DNA of 64,000 nt from JAICMB01 sp035295125 (lineage in GTDB: Bacteria > Acidobacteriota > Terriglobia > Bryobacterales > Bryobacteraceae), in assembly GCA_035295125.1 (NCBI GenBank), contig DATGJP010000078.1, positions 62,001 to 126,000 on the forward strand, read 5' to 3'. This document shows, in pieces, positions 8,060-16,083 of this stretch (positions are counted from its first letter, which is position 1; every line of letters begins with the position of its first letter). The notes under the pieces are model-generated. The model was given only the letters and a program-made list of their open reading frames with translations. It was not told where the DNA came from and ran no database searches. A program made the position numbers and the translations under genes.

Positions 8060-9586
8060 ATGTCGATTGAGAGACGCCGGCTCTTTTACCTGATCCTTTT
8101 CTGTCTCCTCATCGCGGCGGGATTGGCCGCCTATGCTGTAACGTTTGCGTTCGCCTGGGACGAGGGTTTCCACGTGCTCACGGCGGAACTGATCAGCGAA
8201 GGGAAAAGGCCTTACATCGATTTCTGCTTTCCTCAAACGCCGTTGAATGCCTACTGGAACGCATTGTGGATTCTCATCTTCGGGGCGAGTTGGAAGGCGA
8301 TTCACGTTGTGGCGGCGATGGGGGCGGCGGTTGCGACATTACTGGCGTCGGATTTCGTTTTGCGGCGTTTTCGCATCCCGGAATGGCGTTTTCCTGCCGC
8401 GCTCACCGTGGCCTGCCTGGTGGGCACTAACGTCGCAGTGATCCAGTTCGGCACGATCGGACAGGCTTACGGGTTGTGTCTGTTCCTCATCGTTCTCGCG
8501 TTTCGCCTTGTGGTGGAGGCCGTCGATCGCGGCTGGTTTTTCGCGGCGCTGTCCGGTCTCGCCGCTGGCACGGCCGCGGCATCCTCGTTACTTACAGCGC
8601 CGGTCGCTCCGGTTTCGCTGCTCTGGATACTGTTCTACAACCGCGCTGGTGGACGGTGGTCCAAATTCGCGGCGTTTGTAGTTGGCGCGGCAATTCCGTT
8701 CATTCCCGTGGCCATGCTGTTTGCCGCGGGTCCGAAGCAAACCTGGTTCAACATCATCCAGTACCATCTGCTTTACCGCAAGGTGGAATGGGAGGGCGCG
8801 ATCGCCCATGACGCGGGCGTCCTCACCGATTGGATTGTGACGCCGCAGGCATTGATCCTGATATTCCTGTCCCTGGCCTGGCTGATTTATGGCCGCCAGA
8901 CAGAGGAGCGGCCCCGGCGTGCCGAGATGTACTTGTGCCTCTGGCTGGCCGTCACGGAGGCCCTCCACATTTCCAACGCGCATCCCACGTTTCAGCGCTA
9001 TTACCTGTTTACGGTGCCGTTTCTAGCCATTCCGGCGGTGGCGGGTTTGTACCAGGTGGCGGTTCGGCTCAACCCCGCCACGCGGCCCGTTCTTCCTACA
9101 TTGCTGGTTGCCGTGCTGGTGGTCCTCAACGGAGGGAAAACGGTCTGGGAGAATCGCGAAGACTTCAGTTGGAAGGACTTCGATGGCCTGGCGCGTAAGG
9201 TTGACGAGGTGACGCCTCGCAACGCAATGGTCCTGGGCGACGAACACATTTACTTTCTCACCCGCCGTCCCGTCCCCTCAGGCATGGAATTGGCGGATTC
9301 TCATAAGCTTTCGCTCTCGCCCCAGTTGATGAGCCTGTACCACCTCATTTCACGGGCGGAGTTGAGCAAGAAGATCAAGGCCGGCGCGTTCGCGACAGTC
9401 GAGACCTGCGACGACGACACCGTCACCAAAGAAGGCTTGCCCGATCTCTACTCGCAGAAGTCGGAGATGGATAACTGCACGGTTTTCTGGGGTTGGAAGC
9501 CGGGTGGAAAAGGCAGTCCGCCTGGCGGCTCTAGTTCGCCGGCAGCGCAAACGCCAACAACGACGCATCCGCCCCCGACCCGGTAG
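8060..9586 (+). CDS. GT39/ArnT-like multi-pass membrane glycosyltransferase
   Basis: A 508-residue integral membrane protein with roughly ten hydrophobic helices. An early acidic motif AWDEGFH lies in the first external loop, as in the GT39/ArnT/PMT (GT-C) superfamily, where this Asp-Glu coordinates the metal and lipid-phosphate sugar donor. The C-terminal soluble part ends in a Gly/Pro/Ser/Thr-rich tail. Such enzymes move a sugar from a polyprenyl phosphate to lipid, protein or glycan outside the membrane; the acceptor here is unknown. It is divergent from the histidine kinase (46 bp apart). Its last 56 bp overlap the 3' end of the PQQ dehydrogenase gene tail-to-tail. Confidence 0.78.
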   Translation: MSIERRRLFYLILFCLLIAAGLAAYAVTFAFAWDEGFHVLTAELISEGKRPYIDFCFPQTPLNAYWNALWILIFGASWKAIHVVAAMGAAVATLLASDFVLRRFRIPEWRFPAALTVACLVGTNVAVIQFGTIGQAYGLCLFLIVLAFRLVVEAVDRGWFFAALSGLAAGTAAASSLLTAPVAPVSLLWILFYNRAGGRWSKFAAFVVGAAIPFIPVAMLFAAGPKQTWFNIIQYHLLYRKVEWEGAIAHDAGVLTDWIVTPQALILIFLSLAWLIYGRQTEERPRRAEMYLCLWLAVTEALHISNAHPTFQRYYLFTVPFLAIPAVAGLYQVAVRLNPATRPVLPTLLVAVLVVLNGGKTVWENREDFSWKDFDGLARKVDEVTPRNAMVLGDEHIYFLTRRPVPSGMELADSHKLSLSPQLMSLYHLISRAELSKKIKAGAFATVETCDDDTVTKEGLPDLYSQKSEMDNCTVFWGWKPGGKGSPPGGSSSPAAQTPTTTHPPPTR

Positions 9587-11423
9587 CAATCACCACAAAC
9601 TGGCGCCCGTCCTTTGTTGCATAGGTCATCGGAGTGCCTGTCGTGCGGTGTTCGACCGGATAGCTCCACAGGTCCTGACCCGTGGTTTTGTCGACCGCAT
9701 GAAACGCGCTGTCGCCGCCACCCACGAAAATCAGTCCGCTCTTTGTCAGAATCGCGCCCTGAACTCCGGCTGCGCCGAGCTTATCGGGCAGCTTCAGGCC
9801 CCGGAGTGCCGGGTGCGCCCGCAGGCGTGGATCGTCGCCGAAAGGCACCTGCCACACGATATCGCCCGTGTTCAGATTCAACGCGGTGAGCTGGCCGTAG
9901 GGCGGCTTTAAAAGCGGCAGACCGTTGTGGAAGGTGGCGTTGCCTCCGCGCGCCATGGCGTATTCGGCATCCATTTCGCCGGGCTTCGGGTTCTGTGGTT
10001 TCTCGACCCTCGCAACAGCGGGCTGGTTGGCCGTGGTTTTGATATACAGAATGCCGGTGTCAGGATCGAGTGCTCCGCCGCCCCAGTTTGCGCCACCGAT
10101 GACGCCCGGCCGCATGAGCGTTCCTTCCAGGCTTGGAGGCGTGAATAACGGACCGAGCCGCAGCTTCTGCATTTGAGCCTGCGCTTCGGTTTTGAGCTCC
10201 GGCGTAAGATCGAACGCGTCGTTCAACGTGACGCCTTGTGCCGAGATCGGAAGCGGCCTCGTTGGGACGGGCTGCGTTGGCCAGGAGTGCTCGCCGGGGA
10301 CGTCGCTCGCGGGAACCGGGCGCTCTTCAATCGGCCAGATCGGTTTGCCGGTTACGCGATCGAACACAAAGACGAAGCCTTGTTTCGTCAATTGCGCCAC
10401 GACGTCCGCTTTCCTGCCATCGTGCGTGATGGTGGCGAGTATCGGCGGCGAGGCGAGGTCGTAATCCCACAGCCCGTGGTGAATCAACTGGTAATACCAT
10501 TTGCGCTTTCCGGTGGCTGCGTCGAGGCAGACCAGCGATTCGGCGAAAAGGTTCTGGCCGGGACGCCGTCCGCCATAGAAATCGTTGCTCGGCGTGCTGA
10601 GCGGAAGATAAAGCAGCCCGCGAGCTTCATCGAGGCTCATCGGAGCCCAGACGTTCGTGTGACCGGTAAACGAAGCCGAATTGTCGCCCCACGTCTCGTT
10701 TCCGAACTCCCCCTTCTGCGGAATGGGATGAAAACTCCAGACCAGTTTCCCGGTGTGCGCGTTGAATGCGCGGACATCGCCGGGAGGATCGTTCTTATAC
10801 ACCAAGCGATCCGCGACGCCATTCCCCACGATGACCAGGTCCTTGTATACCACCGGCGGCGAGGTGTTGGTGTAGTGCTTCGGGTTGATTTCCCAGATCA
10901 GGCCGTTCGCAAGGTTCACAACACCGTTGTCTCCGAAACCGCCGGACAGCTTGCCAGTCGAGGCGTCGAGCGACAGCAGGCGATAGCGGCTGTTCATGAA
11001 CACGCGCCACGCGCCGCCCGCGCCATCGCGCCACATCGCCACGCCCCGATGCACGAAACCGGTGCCGTTGGGCACCTGGCCGTCCGCATAGGCTTTCGGA
11101 TCGTGAGACCAGAGCTCCCGTCCGGAGGCGGCATCCAACGCAACGACGCGGTTGTAAGGCGTGCTCAGGTACAACACGCCGCCGATCATGACCGGCGTCA
11201 CTTCAAACATGCCTGGGGTGGTTGCGAACTCTTTCATGGGGCTTTCGCCGGTCTTCCATTCCCAGGCCAATTGCAGTTTTGCGACGTTATTCCGGTTGAT
11301 CTGGTCGAGCGTCGAGTATCGGGAACTGCCCTGGTCGCCGCCGTAGAACGGCCATTCGCTGTTTGCGGCCAAAACCGGCGTGATCAGGAGGAGAAATGCG
11401 AGCCAGGCGAGGAGGGTTGTCAA
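9531..11423 (-). CDS. Exported PQQ-dependent dehydrogenase (glucose/quinate type)
   Basis: A beta-propeller quinoprotein of about 630 residues. Repeated W-motif blades are visible, for example ALDAASGRELW, AFNAHTGKLVW, CLDAATGKRKWYY and ALNLNTGDIVW. The family oxidises sugars, alcohols or cyclic acids in the periplasm using pyrroloquinoline quinone. A TTG at 11423 is preferred as start because it opens a signal peptide (MTTLLAWLAFLLLITPVLAA). The frame stays open upstream to 11708, but that stretch only translates intergenic hairpin repeats. No c-type haem motif is present, so electrons must go to a separate acceptor. No PQQ synthesis gene is in the window. Confidence 0.88.
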   Translation of the reverse strand: MTTLLAWLAFLLLITPVLAANSEWPFYGGDQGSSRYSTLDQINRNNVAKLQLAWEWKTGESPMKEFATTPGMFEVTPVMIGGVLYLSTPYNRVVALDAASGRELWSHDPKAYADGQVPNGTGFVHRGVAMWRDGAGGAWRVFMNSRYRLLSLDASTGKLSGGFGDNGVVNLANGLIWEINPKHYTNTSPPVVYKDLVIVGNGVADRLVYKNDPPGDVRAFNAHTGKLVWSFHPIPQKGEFGNETWGDNSASFTGHTNVWAPMSLDEARGLLYLPLSTPSNDFYGGRRPGQNLFAESLVCLDAATGKRKWYYQLIHHGLWDYDLASPPILATITHDGRKADVVAQLTKQGFVFVFDRVTGKPIWPIEERPVPASDVPGEHSWPTQPVPTRPLPISAQGVTLNDAFDLTPELKTEAQAQMQKLRLGPLFTPPSLEGTLMRPGVIGGANWGGGALDPDTGILYIKTTANQPAVARVEKPQNPKPGEMDAEYAMARGGNATFHNGLPLLKPPYGQLTALNLNTGDIVWQVPFGDDPRLRAHPALRGLKLPDKLGAAGVQGAILTKSGLIFVGGGDSAFHAVDKTTGQDLWSYPVEHRTTGTPMTYATKDGRQFVVIATGSGADASLLAFALPAN

Positions 11424-11473
11424 CCTGTCGCCATGGACACGTAGTCCACAAAAGTTTCGGGCTTGAAAAGGTG

Positions 11474-11544
11474 GGACAGGTGTTTTCGCCTGTCCTTTCC
11501 CGGCGAAGTCCAAAGGCAGGGTGAATGCCTGCTCCACCCTTCCA
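11474..11544. repeat. Dispersed intergenic palindrome element, copy 2 (double hairpin)
   Basis: Two hairpins: GGACAGG-8 nt-CCTGTCC (11474-11495) and GCAGG-7 nt-CCTGC (11516-11532). They are followed by the conserved block TCCACCCTTCCA. The first stem is also present at 46820-46839, and the second block, inverted, at 46868-46901. Confidence 0.75.
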
Positions 11545-11664
11545 TATCCTCCAAATCGTCGCGGGACGCGAAGAGTCAGCGGCTGTGTAGAACGCTTCCA
11601 CGGCGTTCCGGACCTGGAGTTTTCGAGGGTGCCGGGGGTTGCTAACGCAGGTTGCCAACCGGCG

Positions 11665-11681
11665 GCAGGATGCCATCCTGC
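11665..11681. repeat. Dispersed intergenic palindrome, GCAGGAT-gcc-ATCCTGC
   Basis: A perfect 7-bp stem with a 3-nt loop, followed by ATCAC as in the copy at 59099-59120. A degenerate partner hairpin (GGTTGCCAACC) lies just before it, giving the two-hairpin layout seen at 31394-31427 and 59081-59115. Relative to those copies both arms are changed at the same stem position, so pairing is kept. Confidence 0.7.
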
Positions 11682-11761
11682 ATCACAGCGAACAAACATG
11701 GACCGCATGATATCACTGCCGAGTCACTAACCTGCTGTAACCGGCGTCCAACTTTACGGAT

Positions 11762-12085
11762 ATGAAATACCGGGTTACATTCCTCGAACGGACGGACGCG
11801 CATGGCAATCCGTCGGAGAACCCTCCGGCTTTCGTTGAGCCGCAGCTGATGGACGGCGTCGTGCTGGACGCGACCTTCGTGGAGCGCCTGGAGCCGGTTG
11901 CCAGCTCGCATCCCCAGGAGGTCATGGACGAGGACGACAGCTTCCTCAGTATCGGCAGCGAGGTGTGGGAGTACGATGTCGCCGATGGCCGCGACCGCGA
12001 ATTTACCGACGCCCTGAAGAACTCGCAGATGGTGCTCGAGTATGAGAGCCTCGAAGACGAGCCCAGCACTCAAACGCTAAGCTAA
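11762..12085 (+). CDS. Small acidic protein of unknown function
   Basis: A 107-residue cytoplasmic protein with no signal peptide or membrane segment. It is strongly acidic, especially in the second half (MDEDDSF, EYESLEDE). It starts KYRVTFLERTDAHG and contains a FVEPQLMDGVVLDATF stretch that reads like an antiparallel beta-sheet, but I do not recognise a family. It lies divergently from the PQQ dehydrogenase and overlaps the Gfo/Idh/MocA gene tail-to-tail by 9 bp. Coding character (regular codon use, compact open frame, no better frame on either strand) supports it as a real gene. Confidence 0.65.
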   Translation: MKYRVTFLERTDAHGNPSENPPAFVEPQLMDGVVLDATFVERLEPVASSHPQEVMDEDDSFLSIGSEVWEYDVADGRDREFTDALKNSQMVLEYESLEDEPSTQTLS

Positions 12086-13366
12086 CTTCGGGAACACGTA
12101 CGGTTCGCGATACTTCGGCCGCGTCTTCATTGCATTCGCCTCGGCGTCGTTAATGAAGCTGTCTTTGGCGGGGTCGAACTTCAGGCTGTGGTTCAGGCGG
12201 TAGCTGATATTCGCCAGGTGCACGAGTTCCACGGAGGTGACGCCTACCTGAACGTCGGCGTGCAGATCCTCAACGCGCCGGCTTTTCACCGCATCGAGGA
12301 AATTCTGCATGTGCGCCCCGGTGCCGTCCTCTTTGTCCGCGGGTTTCGACGGCCCGGGTTCGCGCTTGTCGCCCAGCAGGATCTGGTATCCCGCCTGGTC
12401 GACCGACATAAAGCCTTTGTCGCCCATGAAATAATCGCCGACGTAATTGCCGCCGCCGAGTTTGATGAGCGCCTCGCCTGGCGTCGGCAGGCCGCGCACT
12501 TCAAACGCCAGCTCGGCATCGCCGTAGTCGAACGAAGCGAGCTGGGTGTTCGGAGTCTCCTGATCGTCCTCGTAAATGTACTTTCCGCCGGTCGAAACCG
12601 CGGCCGTTGGCAGCGTGCGGCCCAAACCCCAGCGTGCGATATCCATCTCGTGGACGCCCTGGTTGCCGATGTCCCCGTTGCCGGTATCCCAGAACCAGTG
12701 CCAGTTATAAACGTGGCGGTTGTGCGTGTAGGGGCGCATCGGCGCCGGACCGAGGAAGATGTCCCAATTCATGCCCGGCGGCACGTCTTCGGCGGGCGTA
12801 TGGCCGATCGATTTGCGGCGCTTGTAGCAGATGCCCTTGGCGTAATAAATCTTCCCGATGGCGCCGTCGCGCAGCAGCTTCATCGCCTCCATCTTGTGCG
12901 GCGTGCTGCGGCCCTGCATGCCGATCTGCACGATGCGATTGTATTTCCGGGCCGCCGCCACCATCTGCTGGCCCTCGAAAATGTTGTACGCGGCGGGCTT
13001 CTCGCAGTAAACGTCCTTGCCGGCCTGGCAACCCCACACCGTCGCGAGGGCGTGCCAGTGATTGGGCGTCGCGATGGACACCGCGTCGACATCCTTGTCG
13101 TCGTAAAGCTTCCGCAGGTCCTGGTACACCTTTGGCTTGTCGCCGGTGGCTTTCTCGACGCGTGCTGAGCCGCGCTCGGTCTGGGCTGTATTGACGTCGC
13201 ATAGCGCGGCGACTTTGGCGGCGGGGAGTTTTACGTACTCATTGATATGATCCGTGCCGCGGCTTCCGACGCCCACCACCGCAACGTTCACGCGATCATT
13301 GGCTCCGAATGCCGTGCGGGAGAGTAAAGCGGTGCCTGCGCCGAGCAGGAAAGTTCTGCGTTCCAT
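12077..13366 (-). CDS. Gfo/Idh/MocA family NAD(P)-dependent oxidoreductase, probably Tat-exported
   Basis: A 429-residue protein. It begins with a Tat-like leader (ERRTFLLGAGTALLSRTAFG). The Rossmann motif VVGVGSRGTDH follows, then the EKP motif in YCEKPAAYN that marks the Gfo/Idh/MocA family, and a C-terminal alpha/beta domain with GNGDIGNQGVHEMD. Family members oxidise or reduce sugars, inositols or their derivatives. Acidobacteria and Planctomycetes have many secreted versions with Tat leaders. A GGAG-type site precedes ATG 13366. The gene starts 9 bp after the methyltransferase stop, so it is likely the last gene of the GT2-methyltransferase operon. Substrate unknown. Confidence 0.87.
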   Translation of the reverse strand: MERRTFLLGAGTALLSRTAFGANDRVNVAVVGVGSRGTDHINEYVKLPAAKVAALCDVNTAQTERGSARVEKATGDKPKVYQDLRKLYDDKDVDAVSIATPNHWHALATVWGCQAGKDVYCEKPAAYNIFEGQQMVAAARKYNRIVQIGMQGRSTPHKMEAMKLLRDGAIGKIYYAKGICYKRRKSIGHTPAEDVPPGMNWDIFLGPAPMRPYTHNRHVYNWHWFWDTGNGDIGNQGVHEMDIARWGLGRTLPTAAVSTGGKYIYEDDQETPNTQLASFDYGDAELAFEVRGLPTPGEALIKLGGGNYVGDYFMGDKGFMSVDQAGYQILLGDKREPGPSKPADKEDGTGAHMQNFLDAVKSRRVEDLHADVQVGVTSVELVHLANISYRLNHSLKFDPAKDSFINDAEANAMKTRPKYREPYVFPKLA

Positions 13367-13375
13367 GATGGCATT

Positions 13376-14065
13376 CTACTCCCGCGCCCGAGCCAGACAA
13401 ACATATCCCAGGGTAAAGTTCTTTTCTTTATCCAGGCCATCAAGCCAGGGGAGAACCAGCGCCGGGGGCACAAAGAACAGTGCGGCCACGATAAACAGAG
13501 GCCCGGGAAAGAACTGCAATCCATTCAAAAGACGCCGTGCCAACAGCCGAAAATAGCCGCCCACCGGCTCTATTGAGAACTGCGTGAAGCCGGCGGAGCG
13601 CAGCAGATGCTCCATGCCGTGACGGGTGTACCGGAAGTAATCGTGCGGCGACTGATGCACTTCCCATTCGTGCGGCACAATCACAAGGGCCTGCCCGCCG
13701 GGCGCCAGGGTCCGCGCCAGTTCCCGTAAAACGAGCTGTGGATCGCGCACGTGTTCCAGCGTGACGATGTTGATACACGCATCGAAGCACGCATTGCGGA
13801 AGGGAAGCGCCGCCAGGTCGGCAAGCACATCGAGCTTTCCGTAATCCCACGCAGCATCGCCGATTCCCAGGTCGACGGAAGTGTATTTCTGCCGCCGGAA
13901 AGCCTGGGCGTATTGCAGCTCACCCGCGCCGGCATCGAGCAGCCGCGCGCCATCGCGCAAGCCGCCTGCAAAGCGATCCACCGCGTCCTGGATGGATGCT
14001 TCGAAATGAAGTAGATAACGCCGCAAGAACCGGGGAAGTCGCCGGTACGCTGCTTGATATCTCAA
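13376..14065 (-). CDS. Class I SAM-dependent methyltransferase with C-terminal membrane segment
   Basis: A TTG at 14065 overlaps the TGA stop of the upstream methyltransferase (TTGA), giving a protein of about 229 residues. The long open frame upstream only reads the other gene in the wrong frame. The AdoMet-binding motif is LLDAGAGELQYAQAF, followed by SVDLGIGD, LPFRNACFD and a YFRYTRHGME loop typical of glycan-linked Methyltransf_11 proteins. A hydrophobic stretch near the C-terminus (FIVAALFFVPPALVLPWL) suggests membrane association. It is coupled with a GT2 glycosyltransferase and a second methyltransferase, so methylation of a cell-surface glycan or its lipid carrier is inferred. Confidence 0.8.
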   Translation of the reverse strand: MRYQAAYRRLPRFLRRYLLHFEASIQDAVDRFAGGLRDGARLLDAGAGELQYAQAFRRQKYTSVDLGIGDAAWDYGKLDVLADLAALPFRNACFDACINIVTLEHVRDPQLVLRELARTLAPGGQALVIVPHEWEVHQSPHDYFRYTRHGMEHLLRSAGFTQFSIEPVGGYFRLLARRLLNGLQFFPGPLFIVAALFFVPPALVLPWLDGLDKEKNFTLGYVCLARARE

Positions 14066-15000
14066 GATTTCTTGCGCGCTTCGAGCATAATCGTGGAGCC
14101 GGCGCCGCACGCGGCCTCGACCAGTGTAAACGGCAGCGCTGCAAGCACGAGACCGAAATAAACCGCATCCTTCAGGAGACGCATCACCGGTTTGTCTGCA
14201 ATCGCGCGCACCCGCCGCGCCATCGGATCGAGTCCCGGAGCCAGCGTAGTCGCCATACCGGCGGGATTGTCTCGGAGCGAAAAATGCTTCCTCCGAACCA
14301 CTTCGAAGCCGCAATACTCGAGCAGATTCTCGATATCCCGCTGGCGGTAATTGAAGATGTGCCGCGGGACGTCCACACCGTTCCAGTTTTGCCCGAACAG
14401 AATGAACTGCCAGCACGAGGCGTTTGGGACTTGCACCACTAAACGGCCGTTTGGCTGCAATAGCCGACGCGCGGTGTTGAGGTAGGGAACGGGGTCGAGC
14501 AGGTGCTCCACCACGTGGAACATCGTAACGACGCTACAACAGGACCACGGTAGAGGCACATCGGCCAGGTCGCCACAAATCGCCGGGACGTGGTTGCGCT
14601 TCCAGGCCAAGGCAGAGGCCTGCTCGGAATTGTCGAGTCCCATCACGGGACTCCAGGGCAGCAGTTTCAGGAAGAGTCCGCCTCCGCACCCCACGTCGAG
14701 CACGTATCCGTCTTCGCCCGCGTTCTCCAGCGCCTGCCGCACGAACGCCACGTGATCGCGCAGCACTAAACGGCGATAGAACTCTTCGAGGCGGCTGGCC
14801 GTGGATTCTTCCGGCGAGAACCAATAGGTTTTCGGATAATACGCGGCGAGCTCTTCAGCTCGTGGCCGAGGCTCCAGCCGGATCAGGCGGCACCCCCGGC
14901 ATTCCACGATCTGGAACTTCCTGTCCGTCGTCCGGTAGAGCCGGTCGGTGGCTTGAAACAAAGCCCGGAAATCCGTCTTGCCGCACGCGGGGCATTTCAC
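14062..15000 (-). CDS. SAM-dependent methyltransferase with N-terminal zinc-binding motif
   Basis: GTG at 15000 overlaps the GT2 stop by 4 bp (GTGA) and immediately precedes KCPACG, giving 312 residues. The open frame further upstream lies inside the GT2 gene. An N-terminal zinc site is formed by CPAC and CRGC, as in C-methyltransferases and other enzymes of O-antigen and deoxysugar pathways. The AdoMet motif is VLDVGCGGGLFLKLL, then MGLDNSE and FHVVEHLLDP. A hydrophobic C-terminal segment (VYFGLVLAALPFTLVEAA) may anchor it. It is co-translated with the GT2 enzyme before it and a second methyltransferase after it. Confidence 0.84.
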   Translation of the reverse strand: MKCPACGKTDFRALFQATDRLYRTTDRKFQIVECRGCRLIRLEPRPRAEELAAYYPKTYWFSPEESTASRLEEFYRRLVLRDHVAFVRQALENAGEDGYVLDVGCGGGLFLKLLPWSPVMGLDNSEQASALAWKRNHVPAICGDLADVPLPWSCCSVVTMFHVVEHLLDPVPYLNTARRLLQPNGRLVVQVPNASCWQFILFGQNWNGVDVPRHIFNYRQRDIENLLEYCGFEVVRRKHFSLRDNPAGMATTLAPGLDPMARRVRAIADKPVMRLLKDAVYFGLVLAALPFTLVEAACGAGSTIMLEARKKS

Positions 15001-16049
15001 GCGGACTGTTGGCTGAGCTCTTTGAGCGTGATCCGGTGCCGGCGCAACACTGCTTTGAGCTCGCGCGCCGTCAGCTTCCTCTGTGGTTGGAACTCCCGGC
15101 GCTTTCTCCACATCCGTGGGAACAGCCTCAGCGCCTCCAGGTCGCCCCGAACGAGGGCCGCCGCCATTCTCAGTTTCCCCGAGATTCCTTGAAACTGTCC
15201 GGCTTCGCCCCGGCCCAGCATCGCCGCCCAGATTCCCGCTGCGATTCTGGCTGCGTAGTACGCCCCGTTTAGCCACAGCAGGCTCCCGGGGAAGTGTTTG
15301 ACCGCCAGCAGCAGCCGGTTGCGCTCGATAAGCTCCAGCCGCCGCCGCGATTGCCGCCCCAGAGTGGAGCCGCGATGGTGCCGGACCACGGCGCCGGGCG
15401 CGTACATGCATTTCCAACCCGCGATGCGGCCTCGGAGTCCCAATTCGGCATCGTCGCCGTATGCAAAGAAGTCCTCGTCGAATCCTCCAATCTGCTCCAG
15501 CATCGAGCGCCGGTACATGGCGGCGCATCCGTCCGGCCACAGTACCTCTTCGATTCGATCATATTGGCCGCGATCCACCTCGCCGCTTCCTCTCCCCCGA
15601 TTCTGACCGTCGAGGTAGATGAGGTGCCCAGCCTTGTCAATTCGTCGTGGATCTTCGAACACGACGATTTTCGAGGCCGCCATTCCAACGCCAGCGCGGC
15701 CTTCAAACACGCTGACCAATGCCCGCAGCCAGCCGGCATCGGCTTCGGCATCGTTGTTTAACAGCGCGATGAACTCGCTCTTCGATGCCGCAAATCCCTG
15801 GTTGTTCGCCCTGCAAAAACCGGCGTTATCCGGATTACGAATCAATTGTATCCGGTACGGGCGACTTTGGGAGAACTCGCGGTCGACCATCTCGGCCGAT
15901 CCGTCGGTTGAGCCGTTGTCGACCACCACGACCTCGAAGGGCTCTTCGAACTCCTGCCTCGCAAGTGACTCTAAACAAGAACGTAAGAGGTCACGGCGGT
16001 TCCAGTTCACCACTACGACCGAAATGCTTCCACTTCGGGACGCGTCCAA
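14997..16049 (-). CDS. Family 2 glycosyltransferase (rhamnosyltransferase-like)
   Basis: A GT-A fold inverting glycosyltransferase of about 350 residues. Nucleotide-sugar motifs are VVVVNWNRRDLL, VVVDNGSTDGS and the DxD-like LLNNDAEADAGW. Then come WPDGCAAMYRR and GGFDEDFFAYGDDAELGLR, with the ED/EDxELxxR-type acid site. The first in-frame start before the conserved fold is TTG 16049, which lies 7 bp after a TATAAT box, so translation may be leaderless. Homologues add rhamnose or other sugars to O-antigen, exopolysaccharide or glycolipid. It heads an operon with two methyltransferases and an oxidoreductase, and diverges from the RodZ-like gene only 34 bp away. Confidence 0.85.
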   Translation of the reverse strand: MDASRSGSISVVVVNWNRRDLLRSCLESLARQEFEEPFEVVVVDNGSTDGSAEMVDREFSQSRPYRIQLIRNPDNAGFCRANNQGFAASKSEFIALLNNDAEADAGWLRALVSVFEGRAGVGMAASKIVVFEDPRRIDKAGHLIYLDGQNRGRGSGEVDRGQYDRIEEVLWPDGCAAMYRRSMLEQIGGFDEDFFAYGDDAELGLRGRIAGWKCMYAPGAVVRHHRGSTLGRQSRRRLELIERNRLLLAVKHFPGSLLWLNGAYYAARIAAGIWAAMLGRGEAGQFQGISGKLRMAAALVRGDLEALRLFPRMWRKRREFQPQRKLTARELKAVLRRHRITLKELSQQSA

Positions 16050-16056
16050 CTGAGGT

Positions 16057-16062
16057 ATTATA
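16057..16062 (-). promoter_or_regulatory. Candidate -10 box for the GT2 operon, implying a leaderless start
   Basis: The minus strand reads TATAAT, ending 7 bp before the TTG proposed as the GT2 start, so a transcript would begin at or very near the start codon. It lies in the 34-bp gap between divergent genes, so the RodZ-like gene's promoter must overlap it or lie inside the GT2 gene. No good -35 is seen at 17 bp (ATCAGT). Confidence 0.35.
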
Positions 16063-16083
16063 GCGGATAGCTGGTCTAAACTG

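Larger units (their letters stand above)
11424..11761. other. Intergenic region rich in hairpin repeats, no gene supported
   Basis: This 338-bp gap between the divergent PQQ dehydrogenase and the small acidic protein holds three hairpins of the dispersed intergenic family, annotated separately. Open frames through it are translated repeats: the stretch upstream of the PQQ TTG start reads RVEQAFTLPLDF-like text that recurs with other copies. Promoters for both flanking genes must lie here, but I see no convincing -35/-10 pair. Confidence 0.6.

Noticed and set aside
11424..11708. Extended N-terminus of the PQQ dehydrogenase
   Set aside because: The extension translates intergenic hairpin repeats and has no signal peptide; TTG 11423 begins a proper one.
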